Shown one piece after another: positions 25,231 to 36,959 of a stretch of DNA of 64,000 bases (positions are counted from its first letter, which is position 1; every line of letters starts with the position of its first letter). Location of the stretch: assembly GCF_008079445.1 (NCBI RefSeq), contig NZ_VRYH01000003.1, forward strand, positions 299,648 to 363,647, given 5' to 3'. This DNA comes from Aidingimonas lacisalsi. Its GTDB lineage: Bacteria > Pseudomonadota > Gammaproteobacteria > Pseudomonadales > Halomonadaceae. Below the pieces are notes generated by a model. It did no database searches, had not been told where the DNA came from, and saw nothing but the letters and a program-made list of their open reading frames with translations. Made by a program: the position numbers and the translations under genes.

Positions 25231-25256
25231 ATTACCGCTTGGCATGCCGGTTCGCC

Positions 25257-26189
25257 TCAACTGACACGTTCCCGCGGGACATGGCGTAAATGACTAGCTG
25301 TCTTGCCGCCGGGCAGTGCGGCGATCCTGTCCGCCGCCGTCAGCAAGCGAGGCAAGTCGATGCCGGTGTGGACACCACCGCCGTTGAGTGCATAGATCAG
25401 ATCCTCGGTGGCGGTATTACCGGTGGCACCGGGGGCGAACGGGCAGCCGCCCAGACCGGCACAAGAACCATCGATGGCCGAGGCGCCGTGATGGATCGCG
25501 AACAGCGCATTGGCGATGCCCATGCCGTAGGTATCGTGGCCGTGAAAGGCCCATTTCAACCTCTCGTAGTCATGCCGCTCACGCAGCCGCGTGAAATGAT
25601 CGGCGACCTGATAGGGGGTCGCCCGGCCGGTGGTATCGCATAACGCCACCTCCAGATCCAGCCCTCTGCAGTGATTCAGGGCGGTATTCATCACCCGGTC
25701 CACCTGCTGCCAGTCGACCCGACCATCGAACGAGCAGTCGAAGCTGGTGCCCAGATCGAGTCGCAGATAACTGTTGCCGGCCTCCTGCAGGCGCTTGGCA
25801 ATGGCGGCGAGTTCTTTCAGGGACTCGTCGACGCTGCGACGCACATTGTTCTGGTTGTGGGCTTCGGATACCGAAACCACGAAGACCACGTCGCGCACAC
25901 CATGCTCGAGTGCCAGTTCCGCCCCTTTCAGGTTCGGTACCAGAGCGGCGAAGCGAATACCGGGACGATTGGCGAAGGCCGCAACCAGGTCACCGGTATC
26001 GGCCATTTGTGGCAGCGCCTTCGGACTGACAAACGAGCCGATTTCCAGGCGTGTCACGCTGGCATCGATCAGCGCCTGGATACAACGCTGCTTGTCGGCG
26101 GTCGGAAGCGGATCGTGGATCGACTGGAATCCGTCGCGTGGTGCGACATCGACGATATCCACCATGCTGGGAGGCGTGATAGGGGGCAT
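25257..26189 (-). CDS. HMG-CoA-lyase-like enzyme
   Basis: A 310-residue TIM-barrel aldolase of the hydroxymethylglutaryl-CoA lyase/DRE-TIM family, which cleaves 3-hydroxy-3-methylglutaryl-CoA to acetyl-CoA and acetoacetate in leucine breakdown. The N-terminus has VDIVDVAPRDGFQ, equivalent to the usual xEVGPRDGLQ; FHGHDTYGMGIAN is the metal-binding His block, and CAGLGGCPFAPGATGN contains the catalytic Cys region. GGGAG precedes the ATG. It stands alone; no acyl-CoA carboxylase or isovaleryl-CoA dehydrogenase genes flank it, so the true substrate may be another 3-hydroxyacyl-CoA or acid. Divergent from the TauE/SafE gene. Confidence 0.85.
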   Translation of the reverse strand: MPPITPPSMVDIVDVAPRDGFQSIHDPLPTADKQRCIQALIDASVTRLEIGSFVSPKALPQMADTGDLVAAFANRPGIRFAALVPNLKGAELALEHGVRDVVFVVSVSEAHNQNNVRRSVDESLKELAAIAKRLQEAGNSYLRLDLGTSFDCSFDGRVDWQQVDRVMNTALNHCRGLDLEVALCDTTGRATPYQVADHFTRLRERHDYERLKWAFHGHDTYGMGIANALFAIHHGASAIDGSCAGLGGCPFAPGATGNTATEDLIYALNGGGVHTGIDLPRLLTAADRIAALPGGKTASHLRHVPRERVS

Positions 26190-26211
26190 GATGATCTCCC
26201 TGTCAGGATGC

Positions 26212-26230
26212 GAACGGTGCCGACACCGTT
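26212..26230. repeat. Inverted repeat upstream of the HMG-CoA-lyase-like gene (copy 2 of a shared hairpin)
   Basis: AACGGTG-CCGA-CACCGTT (26213-26230) is a perfect 7-bp dyad 23-41 bases upstream of the gene starting at 26189. On the minus strand it reads AACGGTGTCGGCACCGTTCG, the same as the ectD copy apart from two bases missing in the loop. Either a shared operator or a small repeated element. Confidence 0.55.
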
Positions 26231-26405
26231 GGAATGGCGACACGGGATGGGTCTAAAGGGCCTCGGATCGCCTGCAAGGTTAACGTTAGCGCCACGCAGG
26301 CAATCGATCGACATCGTGGAGGACCTGTCACGGATCTGAAACAATGCTAATATGCCGCCGTTGACATTCGCGTCTGCCACCAGGCGCGCCAATCAAGGAT
26401 GCTGT

Positions 26406-27143
26406 GTGTCGGTTGCCATTACCCTCGGCCTATGGGCCGTCGTTTTCGTGACTTCCGCCCTCTCGGGGGTCTTCGGCATGGCAGGCGGACTGATCCTGTT
26501 ATGGTGTCTGCTCCTGGTATTGCCTGCCACTTCGGCGATCGTCGTCCATGGTGTGATCCAGTTGTGCGCCAATGGGTCGCGGGCCTGGTTCTCTCGACAT
26601 TTCATCGACTGGCGCATCGTGGCGGTCATTGCGTCGGGGGGCGCGCTGGCCGCAATGACGCTGGCGCTGATCGGCTACACGCCCAATACGGCGATCGTAT
26701 CACTACTGATTGGCGTGATGCCGATCCTGGTATGGATTCCCAAAGCGTGGTTCCGGTTCGATGCCGCGCGTCCGGGACACGCCTTGGCTTGCGGTGTCGT
26801 CGCCGGAGGGCTGACCATCGCGGCAGGCGTATCAGGACCCACCATCGATCTGTTCTTCATCCGCACCCACATGGATCGCCGCCAGGTCGTGGCGACCAAG
26901 GCCGCAGTGCAGGTCATCTCGCATAGCATCAAGATCGTGTTCTACTGGCAGGCGGCTCTGATCCTGAGTGTCGGCCAGTGGAGCATGGTGCTGCTGGCAG
27001 TCCCTTTCGCGATCCTGGGAACTCGCTCGGGCAATGCGGTCCTGCGTCGCTTGACCGATGCCAACTTCCGTTACTGGACCCGCTGGATCGTCACCGCCAT
27101 TGGCGCGTTCTATTTCCTGCAAGGGCTCTGGATGGTGGTGTAA
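26406..27143 (+). CDS. TauE/SafE-family sulfite/anion exporter-like permease
   Basis: A 245-residue membrane protein with about eight hydrophobic segments and the family pattern VTSALSGVFGMAGGLILLW near the N-terminus, repeated in weaker form at GGLTIAAGVSGPTIDLFF. The family exports sulfite, sulfoacetate or related anions; the substrate here is unknown. I use GTG at 26406, preceded by AAGGA at 6 bases; an ATG at 26352 would add 18 residues without a ribosome site. Its stop is 3 bases from the convergent tesB stop. Confidence 0.87.
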   Translation: MSVAITLGLWAVVFVTSALSGVFGMAGGLILLWCLLLVLPATSAIVVHGVIQLCANGSRAWFSRHFIDWRIVAVIASGGALAAMTLALIGYTPNTAIVSLLIGVMPILVWIPKAWFRFDAARPGHALACGVVAGGLTIAAGVSGPTIDLFFIRTHMDRRQVVATKAAVQVISHSIKIVFYWQAALILSVGQWSMVLLAVPFAILGTRSGNAVLRRLTDANFRYWTRWIVTAIGAFYFLQGLWMVV

Positions 27144-27146
27144 TCC

Positions 27147-27968
27147 TCATTGATTCCGGAGTCGAGTCAGTCCCTCCTGGGCAGATGAGGCAACCAGGCG
27201 CCCCTGGCGATCGTAGATACTGCCTCGAGCGAAGCCTCGGGCACCTCCTGCCCAAGGGCTGTCCATGTCGTACAACAGCCAATCGTTGACCTGGACATCC
27301 TGATGAAACCAGATCGCATGATCAAGACTGGCGATCTGCAGGTTGGGGTCTCGGAAACCGATGCCGTGTGGCACCAGCGAGGTAGTCAGCAGGTGGAAGT
27401 CGCTGCTGTAGGCCAGCAGGTACCGGTGGAGTGCCGGGTCATCGGGAAGATGTCCTGCCAGCCTGAACCAGAACCTTTTTTGCGGTGGATGATCGTGACT
27501 GTTGCCGGTGTCGTCATCGATGTGCAGAAACTCGATCGGGTGGCCGTCGAAACGTTGTACATTGGCACCGTTGGCGATGAGCGTATCCGGGTCATCGAGA
27601 CCGGGCATGGCCAGTTGGTGATGGTGGCCGCCCTCGCAGCCGTGAAAGGAGGCGCTACAGAAAAAGATGGGCTTGCCGTACTGAATGGCGGTGACACGTC
27701 GAGTCGTGAAGCTGCCGCCATCGCGCACGGCATCGACTTGATAGACCACGGGGCGTGCAGCGTCCCCTGGGCGCAGGAAGTAGCCATGCAGTGAGTGAAC
27801 CTGGCGTTCCGGGATGACGGTCTGACTGGCGGCTGATAGTGCCTGCCCCAGCACCTGTCCCCCGAATAGCTGAGGGAACCCCAGATCCTGGCTGTGACCG
27901 CGGAACAGGTTTTCCTCGATCATTTCCAGGCCCAACAGAGCGACCAGGTTATCTAGCGCGTGTGACAT
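27147..27968 (-). CDS. tesB: Acyl-CoA thioesterase II
   Basis: A 273-residue double-hotdog thioesterase that hydrolyses medium/long acyl-CoAs. It has FGGQVLGQALSAA near the N-terminus, HSLHGYFLRPGD, and the C-terminal LASLDHAIWFH segment with the catalytic Asp; the partner residues are in GFARGSIYDRQGRLVAS. Length and layout match E. coli TesB (286). AAGGAA precedes the ATG. Divergent from tadA across 46 bases. Confidence 0.93.
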   Translation of the reverse strand: MSHALDNLVALLGLEMIEENLFRGHSQDLGFPQLFGGQVLGQALSAASQTVIPERQVHSLHGYFLRPGDAARPVVYQVDAVRDGGSFTTRRVTAIQYGKPIFFCSASFHGCEGGHHHQLAMPGLDDPDTLIANGANVQRFDGHPIEFLHIDDDTGNSHDHPPQKRFWFRLAGHLPDDPALHRYLLAYSSDFHLLTTSLVPHGIGFRDPNLQIASLDHAIWFHQDVQVNDWLLYDMDSPWAGGARGFARGSIYDRQGRLVASSAQEGLTRLRNQ

Positions 27969-27996
27969 GATAGGGTTCCTTGATCTTTAGTCCTGA

Positions 27997-28473
<477 letters not shown>

Positions 28474-28491
28474 CGGGACATGATCCCGCGT

Positions 28492-29955
28492 TTACAGTAT
28501 CGGTGGTACGGTGTCGAAAAGGTGGTTGTTGTCGTTGGGAGGCGGTTCGTCGAGTTGGTAAAATTGTTGCTGGCTACGGTCGACGTAGTTGAGGATTTCG
28601 TAGTAGCGGCGAATGTTGCGGACATAGACAACGGGTTCGCCGCCGCGGGCATAGCCGTGGCTGACACGGCTATGCCATTTCTGGTTCTGCAGCAGGGGTA
28701 GCGCTTCACGGACATCGGCCCACCGGTTGGGGTCGCCATCGCGCATTTCAGCAATCTCCTGGGCATCATAGAGATGGCCCAGCCCGACATTGTAGGCTGC
28801 CAGCGCCATCCATAGCCGATCGGGTTCTTCAATCTCTTCGGGCAGTCGTTCCATCACTTCTCGCAGGTAGCGAGCGCCGCCATGGATACTTTGAGCGGGG
28901 TCCAGACGGTTATCGACGTCCACTTCCTCGGCGGTCGGATTGGTTAGCATCATCAGGCCGCGGACACCGGTCGGGGACGTGGCTTCGGGGTCCCAATGGG
29001 ACTCCTGATAACCCAGTGCCGCCAGCAATTTCCAATCGAAACCGGTCTCCCGGGCGGCTTCGCGGAACAGATCGGAAAACTTGGGCAGGAGTTCGCGCAC
29101 GTGACGAATGAAGCGTCGCGCACCGACATATTCCAGGTAGTCGTCGTGACCGAAATGGCGACTGATCAATTCATCGAGTATGCCGTCGTTCTTGAGTTGA
29201 CTCAGGAAGCGGTTAGCGGCCTGTTGTAACCCCAGACCTTGATCGGCGGGAAAGGCCCAGCTCATGCTCAAGGGTTCGCCCAGCGTGAAACCGTCTTCCA
29301 CGCCGGGGAAGAATAAACGGTTGTATTTGAAATCATGGGCATGGATCACGGCTGCATCGAACCGTCCTTCTTCGATGAAACCCAGCAGATCAGCGACTTC
29401 GACCTCCGTGGCCTCATGCCAGGTCAGTTCCGGCATGGCATCCTGCAGTTTACGTAATGCCATGCTCGTGCCCGATCCCCGTATGGTGGCGATTTCCAGA
29501 CCGATCAAATCGGCGGGCTCCGTGACGGGTGGTAGCTCGCGGCTGTAGACCACCAGTGGCTGCAGCCTGAGGATGGGCTGGCTGTAGATCAGGTCAGGGT
29601 CGGCCGGGTCGAGCGGCAACGCTGCTGCACCGAGGTCGCCTTGCTCTTCAAGCACGGCGTCCAGTACTCCCTGGATATCGCTACGGGTTTCCATGGAGAG
29701 GCTGACGCCGAGATAATCGGCGAACCGCTGCAGTAACTCGTACTCGAACCCAGTCGGGCCGTGACGGCCTTCGTAGTAGGTCGTAGGCGTGTTGCGGGTG
29801 AATACGCTGAGGAAATCCCTCTGCTTGATATCGGCAAGGTGTTGGCTGTTATGGGAAAACTGCCGGTCGGGTATCAGTGCCAGCAAAAGCGTGAAACATG
29901 GCAGAAGATACCATCGACGATAGTGCAGCAGATGGGACAGCAGGGCCTTGGGCAT
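28492..29955 (-). CDS. mltF: Membrane-bound lytic murein transglycosylase F
   Basis: A 487-residue protein: an N-terminal membrane segment or signal (about 14-30), a periplasmic SBP_bac_3-like domain (about 45-270, with [20 protein letters not shown]), and an SLT lysozyme-like domain (about 300-455). The catalytic Glu is in [18 protein letters not shown], and [10 protein letters not shown] is the usual third motif. It cleaves murein to 1,6-anhydromuropeptides, whose recycling would use AmpD, encoded at 47751. Length is close to E. coli MltF (518). It is divergent from purL. Confidence 0.94.
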   Translation of the reverse strand: MPKALLSHLLHYRRWYLLPCFTLLLALIPDRQFSHNSQHLADIKQRDFLSVFTRNTPTTYYEGRHGPTGFEYELLQRFADYLGVSLSMETRSDIQGVLDAVLEEQGDLGAAALPLDPADPDLIYSQPILRLQPLVVYSRELPPVTEPADLIGLEIATIRGSGTSMALRKLQDAMPELTWHEATEVEVADLLGFIEEGRFDAAVIHAHDFKYNRLFFPGVEDGFTLGEPLSMSWAFPADQGLGLQQAANRFLSQLKNDGILDELISRHFGHDDYLEYVGARRFIRHVRELLPKFSDLFREAARETGFDWKLLAALGYQESHWDPEATSPTGVRGLMMLTNPTAEEVDVDNRLDPAQSIHGGARYLREVMERLPEEIEEPDRLWMALAAYNVGLGHLYDAQEIAEMRDGDPNRWADVREALPLLQNQKWHSRVSHGYARGGEPVVYVRNIRRYYEILNYVDRSQQQFYQLDEPPPNDNNHLFDTVPPIL

Positions 29956-30113
29956 GTCGATACGGAGTTGCGGGAAGACGGCTTACCATAACTGCCTGAT
30001 GCCAGGCTGTCATCCCGTCCATTTCGCGTGACTGTCGCTTTCCAGTATCATGGCGATTTATCGTCGCTAGCTGCGGCCCTCATTCATGCTCGTTTTCAGA
30101 GGCTTGATCGACC

Positions 30114-33100
30114 ATGCTCGAACTGCGAGGTGCGCCTGCCCTTTCTGCCTTCCGTCACGCCAAGTTGCTGGCCGCACTGCGGGTTCATGTCCCCGATATC
30201 GACTCCCTGCATGCTGAATATATCCACTTCATCGATCATGATGATGCGTTTTCCGATGCCGATCGTCAGGTGCTCGATCGGTTGCTCGATTATGGTGAGC
30301 CCGCTGTTGAGGAAGGTCGTGAAGGGCATCGGTTCGTCGTGGTACCCAGATTGGGCACGGTATCCCCCTGGTCCTCCAAGGCCACCGATATCGCCCACAA
30401 TTGCGGTTTGACATGCGTACGTCGGTTGGAGCGAGGCATTGCGTACCGGATCAAGTTGAGTGGGCCCTTGTCGGAGGAGGCCTTCGAGGCGATCGTCGCC
30501 ACGATTCATGACCGGATGACGGAGTCGGTCCTGGCCAATACCTCGGATGCTGCCAAGCTGTTTGCCCACCACGAGCCTGCGCCTCTGGGGCAGGTGGATA
30601 TCATGGCTGGCGGTCGGAAGGCTCTGGCAACCGCCAATGCCGAATTGGGGCTGGCGCTAGCCGAGGACGAGATCGATTATCTCGTCGAGGCATTTCAGGC
30701 GTTGGCCCGCAATCCCTCGGATGTCGAATTGATGATGTTCGCCCAGGCCAATTCCGAACATTGTCGCCACAAGATCTTCAATGCGGATTGGACTATCGAT
30801 GGCGAGCCCCAACCGGACTCGCTGTTCAAGATGATCAAGAATACATTCGAGCATGCTCCGCAGGGTGTCCTTTCGGCGTATAGCGACAATGCAGCGGTCA
30901 TCGAGGGAAAGGAGGCGAGGCGTTTCTTTCCGACGCCACTGACGGGAGCCTCGCATGGACGGGCCAGTTATGTGAGCGAACGTGAATCCGCTCACATACT
31001 GATGAAGGTCGAAACCCATAACCATCCGACTGCCATCGCTCCTCACCCCGGTGCGGCAACGGGGGCTGGCGGGGAAATCCGCGATGAAGGCGCAACCGGC
31101 ATTGGCGGCAAGCCCAAGGCGGGGTTGACGGGCTTCTGTGTTTCCAACCTGCGGATTCCGGAGTTCGTCCAACCCTGGGAAGCCTTCGACTACGGCAAGC
31201 CCGATCGAATCCAGTCGGCTCTCGATATCATGCTCGAAGGGCCCATCGGCGGCGCGGCGTTCAACAATGAGTTCGGACGTCCCAACCTGACAGGCTACTT
31301 TCGCAGTTTTGAACAGGATGCCGTGGGGAGCGAAGGTGTCGAGCGCCGCGGCTATCACAAGCCCATCATGCTGGCGGGCGGTTACGGCAACATTCGCCCG
31401 CAACACGTCGAGAAAGGCGATATCCCGGTCGGCGGCAAGCTGATCATCATGGGGGGCCCGGCGATGCTGATCGGCCTTGGCGGTGGTGCGGCATCAAGCA
31501 TGGCATCGGGCAGCTCCAGCGAGGATCTCGACTTTGCGTCGGTGCAGCGAGGCAACCCGGAAATGGAGCGCCGAGCCCAGGAAGTCATCGATCGTTGCTG
31601 GGCACTGGGCGATGGCAACCCCATTCGTTTCATCCATGATGTCGGGGCGGGCGGTTTGTCCAATGCACTGCCGGAACTGGTCAAGGATGGGGGATGCGGA
31701 GGCAGGTTCGAGCTGCGTGCCGTACCCAATGCCGAGCCTGGGATGAGCCCTCTGGAAATCTGGTGCAACGAAGCCCAGGAGCGATATGTATTGGCGGTTG
31801 CCGCCGCGGATATGGAAATATTCGAAGCGCTTTGTCAGCGTGAGCGCTGCCCCTATGCCGTGGTCGGCGAAGCGACTGAAGCGCATCACCTGTCAGTGAA
31901 TGACGGTCACTTCGACACCCGGCCGGTAGACCTGCCGATGAGCGTGCTCTTCGGCAAACCGCCCAAAATGCAGCGTGAGTTTAGCCGGGAGGTTCGTGAG
32001 CTACCCGGTATCATGCTGGATAATCTCGATTTTAGAGAGGCGCTGGATCGCGTGCTGCGTCTCCCTACCGTGGCGTCGAAGAGCTTCTTGGTCACCATCG
32101 GCGATCGCTCTATCACGGGGCAGGTGGCGCGCGACCAGATGGTGGGGCCTTGGCAGGTTCCGGTTGCTGACTGTGCCGTGACGACGGCCAGCTTCGACAC
32201 CCATGCCGGAGAAGCGATGGCGATGGGAGAACGCCCTCCGGTAGCACTGATCGACCCTGCCGCTAGCGCTCGCCTGGCGGTTGCCGAAGCGCTCACCAAT
32301 TTGGCTGCGGCCCCCATCGAACATCTCAGCGACGTCAAACTCTCGGCGAATTGGATGAGTGCCGCCGATCATCCGGGCGAGAATCAAGCGTTGTATGACG
32401 CTGTGCATGCCGTGGGTATGGAATTGTGTCCGGCGCTCGGCATTGCCATTCCCGTTGGCAAGGACTCGATGTCGATGCGTACCGATTGGCAGGAGATCAA
32501 CGATCAGGGGGAGGCCGAGGATAAACGGGTCACTGCGCCGCTCTCCCTGGCCGTGACCGGCTTTGCGCCCGTCAGCGATGCCATGCGGACGCTGACGCCG
32601 CAGATCAGTATGGAGCAAGATGAGAGCGACCTGATTCTCATCGATCTGGGCAGCGGTCAGAACCGGCTCGGTGGCTCGGCTCTGGCACAGGTCTATGGTC
32701 AGGTAGGCGATAGCTGCCCGGATGTAGACGATCCGGAAGATATCAAAGCGTTCTTCTCGGTGATCCAGGGGCTCAATGCCGATGGCAAATTGCTGGCATA
32801 TCATGACCGTAGCGATGGCGGCTTGCTGGTGACGTTGCTGGAAATGGCCTTTGCGGCTCATGCCGGTCTCGAGATCAAGCTCGATTGGCTGATCGATGAG
32901 CCTTATGAAGCCGTCGATGCCCTGTTTGCCGAAGAGTTGGGGGCGGTGATTCAGGTACGGCGTACTGACACGGAGTTCGTGCTTACCCAATTGGCGGCGG
33001 CAGGGCTCGATATCTGTGGCGTCATTGCCCGGCCGCGTTACGACGACCAGGTGCGTGTCACGCTGTTCGAAGAGCCATTGCTGGAAACCACGCGCATACT

Positions 33101-34046
33101 GACGCAACGTACGTGGAGCGAGACGAGTTATCGTATGCAGGCATTGCGCGATAACCCCGATTGCGCCAAGAGCGAATTCGACAACCTGCTTGATGATCGC
33201 GATCCCGGCCTCTCGGCCGAGCCCAGTTTTGCGGTCGAAGACAATGTGGCTGCGCCGTTCATCAATTTGGCGCGTCCTGCGGTGGCCATACTGCGCGAGC
33301 AGGGTGTCAATGGTCAGACGGAGATGGCCTGGGCCTTCGATCAGGCTGGTTTCGAATCGGTCGACGTCCATATGAGCGATATTCTACAAGGGCGTGTCAG
33401 CCTGGATGCCTTCAAGGGGCTGGTGACGTGTGGCGGCTTCTCTTATGGCGATGTCCTGGGAGCTGGAGGGGGTTGGGCCAAGTCGGTGCTGTTCAACGAG
33501 CGTGCCCGAGACGAGTTTGCCGCTTTCTTCGTCCGCGACGACAGCTTTTCGCTCGGTGTCTGTAATGGTTGCCAGATGCTGGCTCAGCTCAAGTCCTTGA
33601 TACCTGGGGCAGAGCACTGGCCCCGGTTCGTGCGTAACGAGTCGGAGCAGTTTGAAGCTAGGGTGTCGATGGTTCAGGTCGAGCATAGTCCCTCGATCCT
33701 GTTGTCTGGCATGGAAGGGTCGCGTCTACCCATCGCGGTCGCGCATGGTGAGGGACGAGTCGCCTTCGAGGATAGTGGGCGGCTGCGTCGCATGCAGGGC
33801 AGTGAGCAGATCGCGCTGAGGTATGTGGACAATTATGGTCAGGCGACGACCCGTTATCCGGCCAATCCCAATGGCTCTCCAGCGGGTATAACGGGGCTGA
33901 CGACGCAGGATGGCCGGGTCACCATCATGATGCCGCACCCCGAGCGTGTCGCTCGAGCGGTTACCAATTCCTGGCGTCCCGCCGGTTGGTCTGAGGATGG
34001 TGCCTGGATGCGGTTGTTCCGCAATGCTCGTGTCTGGGTAGGGTGA
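30114..34046 (+). CDS. purL: Phosphoribosylformylglycinamidine synthase
   Basis: A 1310-residue single-chain FGAM synthase, step four of purine synthesis (FGAR + ATP + glutamine to FGAM). Layout: N-terminal PurS-like domain (about 1-145), linker with [10 protein letters not shown], two AIRS-type halves ([20 protein letters not shown]; the second has [10 protein letters not shown]), and a C-terminal class-I glutamine amidotransferase (about 1050-1310) with nucleophile C1150 in GVCNGCQM and the His/Glu pair in MMPHPER. Length matches E. coli (1295). The start is the ATG at 30114. It is followed 10 bases later by scpA. Confidence 0.97.
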   Translation: MLELRGAPALSAFRHAKLLAALRVHVPDIDSLHAEYIHFIDHDDAFSDADRQVLDRLLDYGEPAVEEGREGHRFVVVPRLGTVSPWSSKATDIAHNCGLTCVRRLERGIAYRIKLSGPLSEEAFEAIVATIHDRMTESVLANTSDAAKLFAHHEPAPLGQVDIMAGGRKALATANAELGLALAEDEIDYLVEAFQALARNPSDVELMMFAQANSEHCRHKIFNADWTIDGEPQPDSLFKMIKNTFEHAPQGVLSAYSDNAAVIEGKEARRFFPTPLTGASHGRASYVSERESAHILMKVETHNHPTAIAPHPGAATGAGGEIRDEGATGIGGKPKAGLTGFCVSNLRIPEFVQPWEAFDYGKPDRIQSALDIMLEGPIGGAAFNNEFGRPNLTGYFRSFEQDAVGSEGVERRGYHKPIMLAGGYGNIRPQHVEKGDIPVGGKLIIMGGPAMLIGLGGGAASSMASGSSSEDLDFASVQRGNPEMERRAQEVIDRCWALGDGNPIRFIHDVGAGGLSNALPELVKDGGCGGRFELRAVPNAEPGMSPLEIWCNEAQERYVLAVAAADMEIFEALCQRERCPYAVVGEATEAHHLSVNDGHFDTRPVDLPMSVLFGKPPKMQREFSREVRELPGIMLDNLDFREALDRVLRLPTVASKSFLVTIGDRSITGQVARDQMVGPWQVPVADCAVTTASFDTHAGEAMAMGERPPVALIDPAASARLAVAEALTNLAAAPIEHLSDVKLSANWMSAADHPGENQALYDAVHAVGMELCPALGIAIPVGKDSMSMRTDWQEINDQGEAEDKRVTAPLSLAVTGFAPVSDAMRTLTPQISMEQDESDLILIDLGSGQNRLGGSALAQVYGQVGDSCPDVDDPEDIKAFFSVIQGLNADGKLLAYHDRSDGGLLVTLLEMAFAAHAGLEIKLDWLIDEPYEAVDALFAEELGAVIQVRRTDTEFVLTQLAAAGLDICGVIARPRYDDQVRVTLFEEPLLETTRILTQRTWSETSYRMQALRDNPDCAKSEFDNLLDDRDPGLSAEPSFAVEDNVAAPFINLARPAVAILREQGVNGQTEMAWAFDQAGFESVDVHMSDILQGRVSLDAFKGLVTCGGFSYGDVLGAGGGWAKSVLFNERARDEFAAFFVRDDSFSLGVCNGCQMLAQLKSLIPGAEHWPRFVRNESEQFEARVSMVQVEHSPSILLSGMEGSRLPIAVAHGEGRVAFEDSGRLRRMQGSEQIALRYVDNYGQATTRYPANPNGSPAGITGLTTQDGRVTIMMPHPERVARAVTNSWRPAGWSEDGAWMRLFRNARVWVG

Positions 34047-34056
34047 GGAGCCTGAT

Positions 34057-34998
34057 GTGAACGACGCGGTCAGCGAAGCGTACGTTGCGTCGACGACATC
34101 GGTCGAACAGGCGGCCGTACTGGCCCGTCTGTTCGATAAGCCAATAACGGAGCTCCCCGAGGATCTTTACATTCCCCCCGAAGCGCTGCGCGTCTTCCTG
34201 GAAGCGTTCGAGGGGCCGCTGGATCTGCTGCTGTATCTGATTCGCCGCCAGAACCTCGATATTCTCGGTATCGATGTTGCTGCCATCACTCATCAGTACA
34301 TCGAGTACGTGGAGTTGATGAAGGCGATGGAGATCGAACTTGCCGGCGACTACCTGGTGATGGCCGCGATGTTGGCCGAGATCAAGTCCCGCACCTTGTT
34401 GCCGCGTCCACCCAAGGGGGACGATGAGGATGATGAGAGCGATCCACGCGCTGAATTGATCCGTCGCCTTCAGGAGTACGAACAGTTAAAATCCGCTGCC
34501 GAGTCTCTGAATGAATTGCCGAGGCAAGGGCGTGACTGGTTTTCGCCCCAGGCGGGTCTGCCGACACTGGAAACGCGCGTGGTGCATCCGGATGTCGAGC
34601 TGGATGAACTGCTCCGGGCGTTGGCTGGAGTCCTTAAGCAGGTGGAACTCTCCCAGTCGCACCAGATCAGCCGGGAGGTCCTGTCCACGCGTGATCGCAT
34701 GCTCAAGATCATGGATCGGTTGCAACGAGAACGCTTTACCCCGTTTGAATCGTTGTTCACGCTGAGCGAAGGAAGGGCCGGCGTCGTCGTGACGTTCATG
34801 GCGATTCTGGAGCTGTCCAAGGAGGCCATGATCGAGATTGTCCAGAATGCGCCGTTATCGCCGATCCATGTGAGGGCGCGTCTCGAGTCGACACCGGATG
34901 CTTCGTCAACGGTGGAGACCGAGATTGACGATACTGGCGAGGATCCGTTCCTGGCTAGAGAGGCCTTCAGCGGCAGAGCGGATGATGATGATGAATGA
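34057..34998 (+). CDS. scpA: Segregation and condensation protein A
   Basis: A 313-residue kleisin that bridges SMC heads with ScpB in chromosome condensation. The kleisin core begins at FLEAFEGPLDLLLYLIRRQNLDIL (about 49-72) and carries YLVMAAMLAEIKSRTLLPRP. The C-terminal winged-helix part (about 220-265, FTPFESLFTLSEGRAG) binds the SMC head. Start is GTG with AGGAG upstream. It overlaps scpB by up to 17 bases. No smc gene is in the window. Confidence 0.93.
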   Translation: MNDAVSEAYVASTTSVEQAAVLARLFDKPITELPEDLYIPPEALRVFLEAFEGPLDLLLYLIRRQNLDILGIDVAAITHQYIEYVELMKAMEIELAGDYLVMAAMLAEIKSRTLLPRPPKGDDEDDESDPRAELIRRLQEYEQLKSAAESLNELPRQGRDWFSPQAGLPTLETRVVHPDVELDELLRALAGVLKQVELSQSHQISREVLSTRDRMLKIMDRLQRERFTPFESLFTLSEGRAGVVVTFMAILELSKEAMIEIVQNAPLSPIHVRARLESTPDASSTVETEIDDTGEDPFLAREAFSGRADDDDE

Positions 34999-35800
34999 TC
35001 CGGTTGGCCAACTCGACGGGATTCTCGAGGCCGCCTTGCTGGCGGCAGGGGAACCGCTGTCGAAAGAGCGCCTGGAAGCCCTGTTCGATGAACATGAGCG
35101 GCCCTCTCGACAAGCACTGGATGATGCGTTGTCTCGTCTCGAGTCACGGCTGATGCAGAGTGCACTGGAGTTGGTGCAGACGGCATCCGGCCATCAGGTT
35201 CGGATCCGTCAGCGCTTTTCACCCTGGGTGTCGCGATTATGGGATGAACGACCGCAACGTTACTCCCGAGCACTGTTGGAGACGCTGGCGCTGATTGCCT
35301 ACCGTCAACCAGTGACACGTGGCGATATCGAAGAGGTGCGAGGCGTCACGGTCAGTTCATCGATCATGCGCACGTTGACCGAGCGAGGCTGGGTGCGTGT
35401 CGTTGGCCATCGTGATGTCCCCGGTCGTCCTGCGGTCTATGCCACGACACGCCAGTTTCTCGATGATTTCGGGCTGCAAACGCTCGATGCCTTGCCGCCC
35501 ATGCATGAACTCAAGGATATCGGGGCATACGACGTGGCTGCGCTGGATACCGATGAGACCAAGGCCGAGGGTCAGCCACCAGAACTGGCGCAGGAGCATG
35601 AGGACTCGGCAGCGGAGGAAAATTCAACGACGGCCGGTATGGCCGGCGACCAGCAACACGCCGAGACGGCGTCCGAACGGTCAGGCTTGAGCTTCGCCGA
35701 TCTTGAAGCCCGTCTGGCCGAACGTGCCCGCACGAGCGTCGATGACGACGGCCGTGCGGGGGCGGAAACTCCCCAGGTTGAGAGGTCAGACGACCCATGA
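34982..35800 (+). CDS. scpB: Segregation and condensation protein B
   Basis: A 272-residue protein with two tandem winged-helix domains (about 5-90 and 95-175): [22 protein letters not shown] and [24 protein letters not shown]. After residue 195 there is an acidic, low-complexity C-terminal tail of about 75 residues, longer than in many ScpB. ScpB dimers cap the ScpA linker in the SMC complex. The start lies in a run of four consecutive ATG codons (34982-34993); which is used is uncertain. It overlaps scpA, and its end overlaps rluB as ATGA. Confidence 0.92.
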   Translation: MMMMNDPVGQLDGILEAALLAAGEPLSKERLEALFDEHERPSRQALDDALSRLESRLMQSALELVQTASGHQVRIRQRFSPWVSRLWDERPQRYSRALLETLALIAYRQPVTRGDIEEVRGVTVSSSIMRTLTERGWVRVVGHRDVPGRPAVYATTRQFLDDFGLQTLDALPPMHELKDIGAYDVAALDTDETKAEGQPPELAQEHEDSAAEENSTTAGMAGDQQHAETASERSGLSFADLEARLAERARTSVDDDGRAGAETPQVERSDDP

Positions 35801-36657
35801 ACAGCAGTAATACCACCGAAAAATTGCAGAAAGTTCTCGCTCGTGCCGGGATGGGCTCGCGCCGTGAGATGGAAAGTGTCATTCAAGAGGGGCGCGTCAA
35901 GGTCAATGGCCAGGTGGCGACGCTGGGCGATCGGATCGATGTGCGCGACAAGGTGCTGTTCGATGACCGACCCGTGGTGCTGCGTGGTGTCGATGAAACG
36001 CCGCGGCGAGTCATCATGTACAACAAGCCGGAAGGCGAGTTGTGCACACGGAAAGACCCCGAGGGCCGGCATACCGTGTTCGAACGCTTGCCGCGGCTCA
36101 AGGGCGAACGCTGGATCGCGATCGGTCGCCTGGATATCAATACCAGTGGGTTGTTGCTGTTTACCACGGATGGTGAACTCGCCAACCGCCTTATGCATCC
36201 CTCCACGGAGATCGAAAGAGAATATGCCGTGCGTGTGATGGGGGAAGTCTCTCAGGCCCAGGTCAAGACCATGGTGGAAGGCGTCATGCTCGACGACGGC
36301 CCGGCGCGTTTCACCGATGTTCAGGAATTTGGCGGTGAAGGTATCAACACATGGTTCCATGTGGTGCTGATGGAAGGGCGCAATCGTGAAGTGAGGCGTC
36401 TTTGGGAATCCCAGGGACTGACGGTGAGTCGTCTCAAACGGGTACGTTACGGCAATATCTTCCTGGATAAGCGTGCCAGGGCAGGCGAATGGACCGAACT
36501 CACGCAAGAGGAGGTCGACGATCTCTCTCAGTTGGCAGGCCTCGACCCTCGCAAAGTGCCGGAGTTAACCCCGGATGAGAAGAATCGCTGGAGCCGCGAT
36601 AAAAACAAGCGGCGTCCAGTACAGGGCATGCGTAAACCCAAAGGGCGCAAACACTGA
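35797..36657 (+). CDS. rluB: 23S rRNA pseudouridine(2605) synthase
   Basis: A 286-residue RsuA-family pseudouridine synthase. An N-terminal S4 RNA-binding domain (about 5-60, [20 protein letters not shown]) precedes the catalytic domain with [17 protein letters not shown] (catalytic Asp in RLD). The tail is basic ([18 protein letters not shown]), as usual for RluB. It modifies U2605 in 23S rRNA. The start overlaps the scpB stop by 4 bases, so scpA-scpB-rluB are one translationally coupled unit, a widely conserved order. Confidence 0.93.
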   Translation: MNSSNTTEKLQKVLARAGMGSRREMESVIQEGRVKVNGQVATLGDRIDVRDKVLFDDRPVVLRGVDETPRRVIMYNKPEGELCTRKDPEGRHTVFERLPRLKGERWIAIGRLDINTSGLLLFTTDGELANRLMHPSTEIEREYAVRVMGEVSQAQVKTMVEGVMLDDGPARFTDVQEFGGEGINTWFHVVLMEGRNREVRRLWESQGLTVSRLKRVRYGNIFLDKRARAGEWTELTQEEVDDLSQLAGLDPRKVPELTPDEKNRWSRDKNKRRPVQGMRKPKGRKH

Positions 36658-36665
36658 AATAGGAC

Positions 36666-36694
36666 TTGCGAGGCGCAGGCGTTATCAGTAGTAT
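36666..36694 (+). promoter_or_regulatory. Sigma-70 promoter of the tRNA-Lys pair
   Basis: TTGCGA (36666-36671), 17 bases, TAGTAT (36689-36694), with transcription expected near 36701. The segment after the -10 is GC-rich (GCGCCC), a discriminator type common in stringently controlled stable-RNA promoters. A 6-bp hairpin CGCCCT-GTTGG-AGGGCG follows in the leader before the first tRNA at 36743. Confidence 0.65.
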
Positions 36695-36742
36695 GTGCGC
36701 CCTGTTGGAGGGCGAGCGGTAATATCCCTCCGATTCGGTGGC

Positions 36743-36817
36743 GGGTCGTTAGCTCAGTGGTAGAGCAGTTGGCTTTTAACCAATTGGTCGAAGGTTCGAA
36801 TCCTTCACGACCCACCA
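36743..36817 (+). tRNA. tRNA-Lys (anticodon TTT), copy 1
   Basis: 75 bases including encoded CCA. The acceptor stem GGGTCGT/ACGACCC pairs perfectly. The D-arm is GCTC…GAGC, the anticodon stem GTTGG/CCAAT with loop CTTTTAA gives anticodon TTT (Lys), and the T-arm is GAAGG-TTCGAAT-CCTTC. Identical to copy 2. Confidence 0.98.
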
Positions 36818-36878
36818 GATACCGTTTCGGCCGCGCTCCTTCGCCTCTCTTGTCTGTATTGTTGGACACTAGTTTTGC

Positions 36879-36953
36879 GGGTCGTTAGCTCAGTGGTAGA
36901 GCAGTTGGCTTTTAACCAATTGGTCGAAGGTTCGAATCCTTCACGACCCACCA
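36879..36953 (+). tRNA. tRNA-Lys (anticodon TTT), copy 2
   Basis: Identical 75-base sequence to the copy at 36743-36817, separated by 61 bases of spacer. It is probably transcribed with copy 1 from the promoter at 36666-36694. A strong terminator follows directly. Confidence 0.98.
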
Positions 36954-36959
36954 GATAGT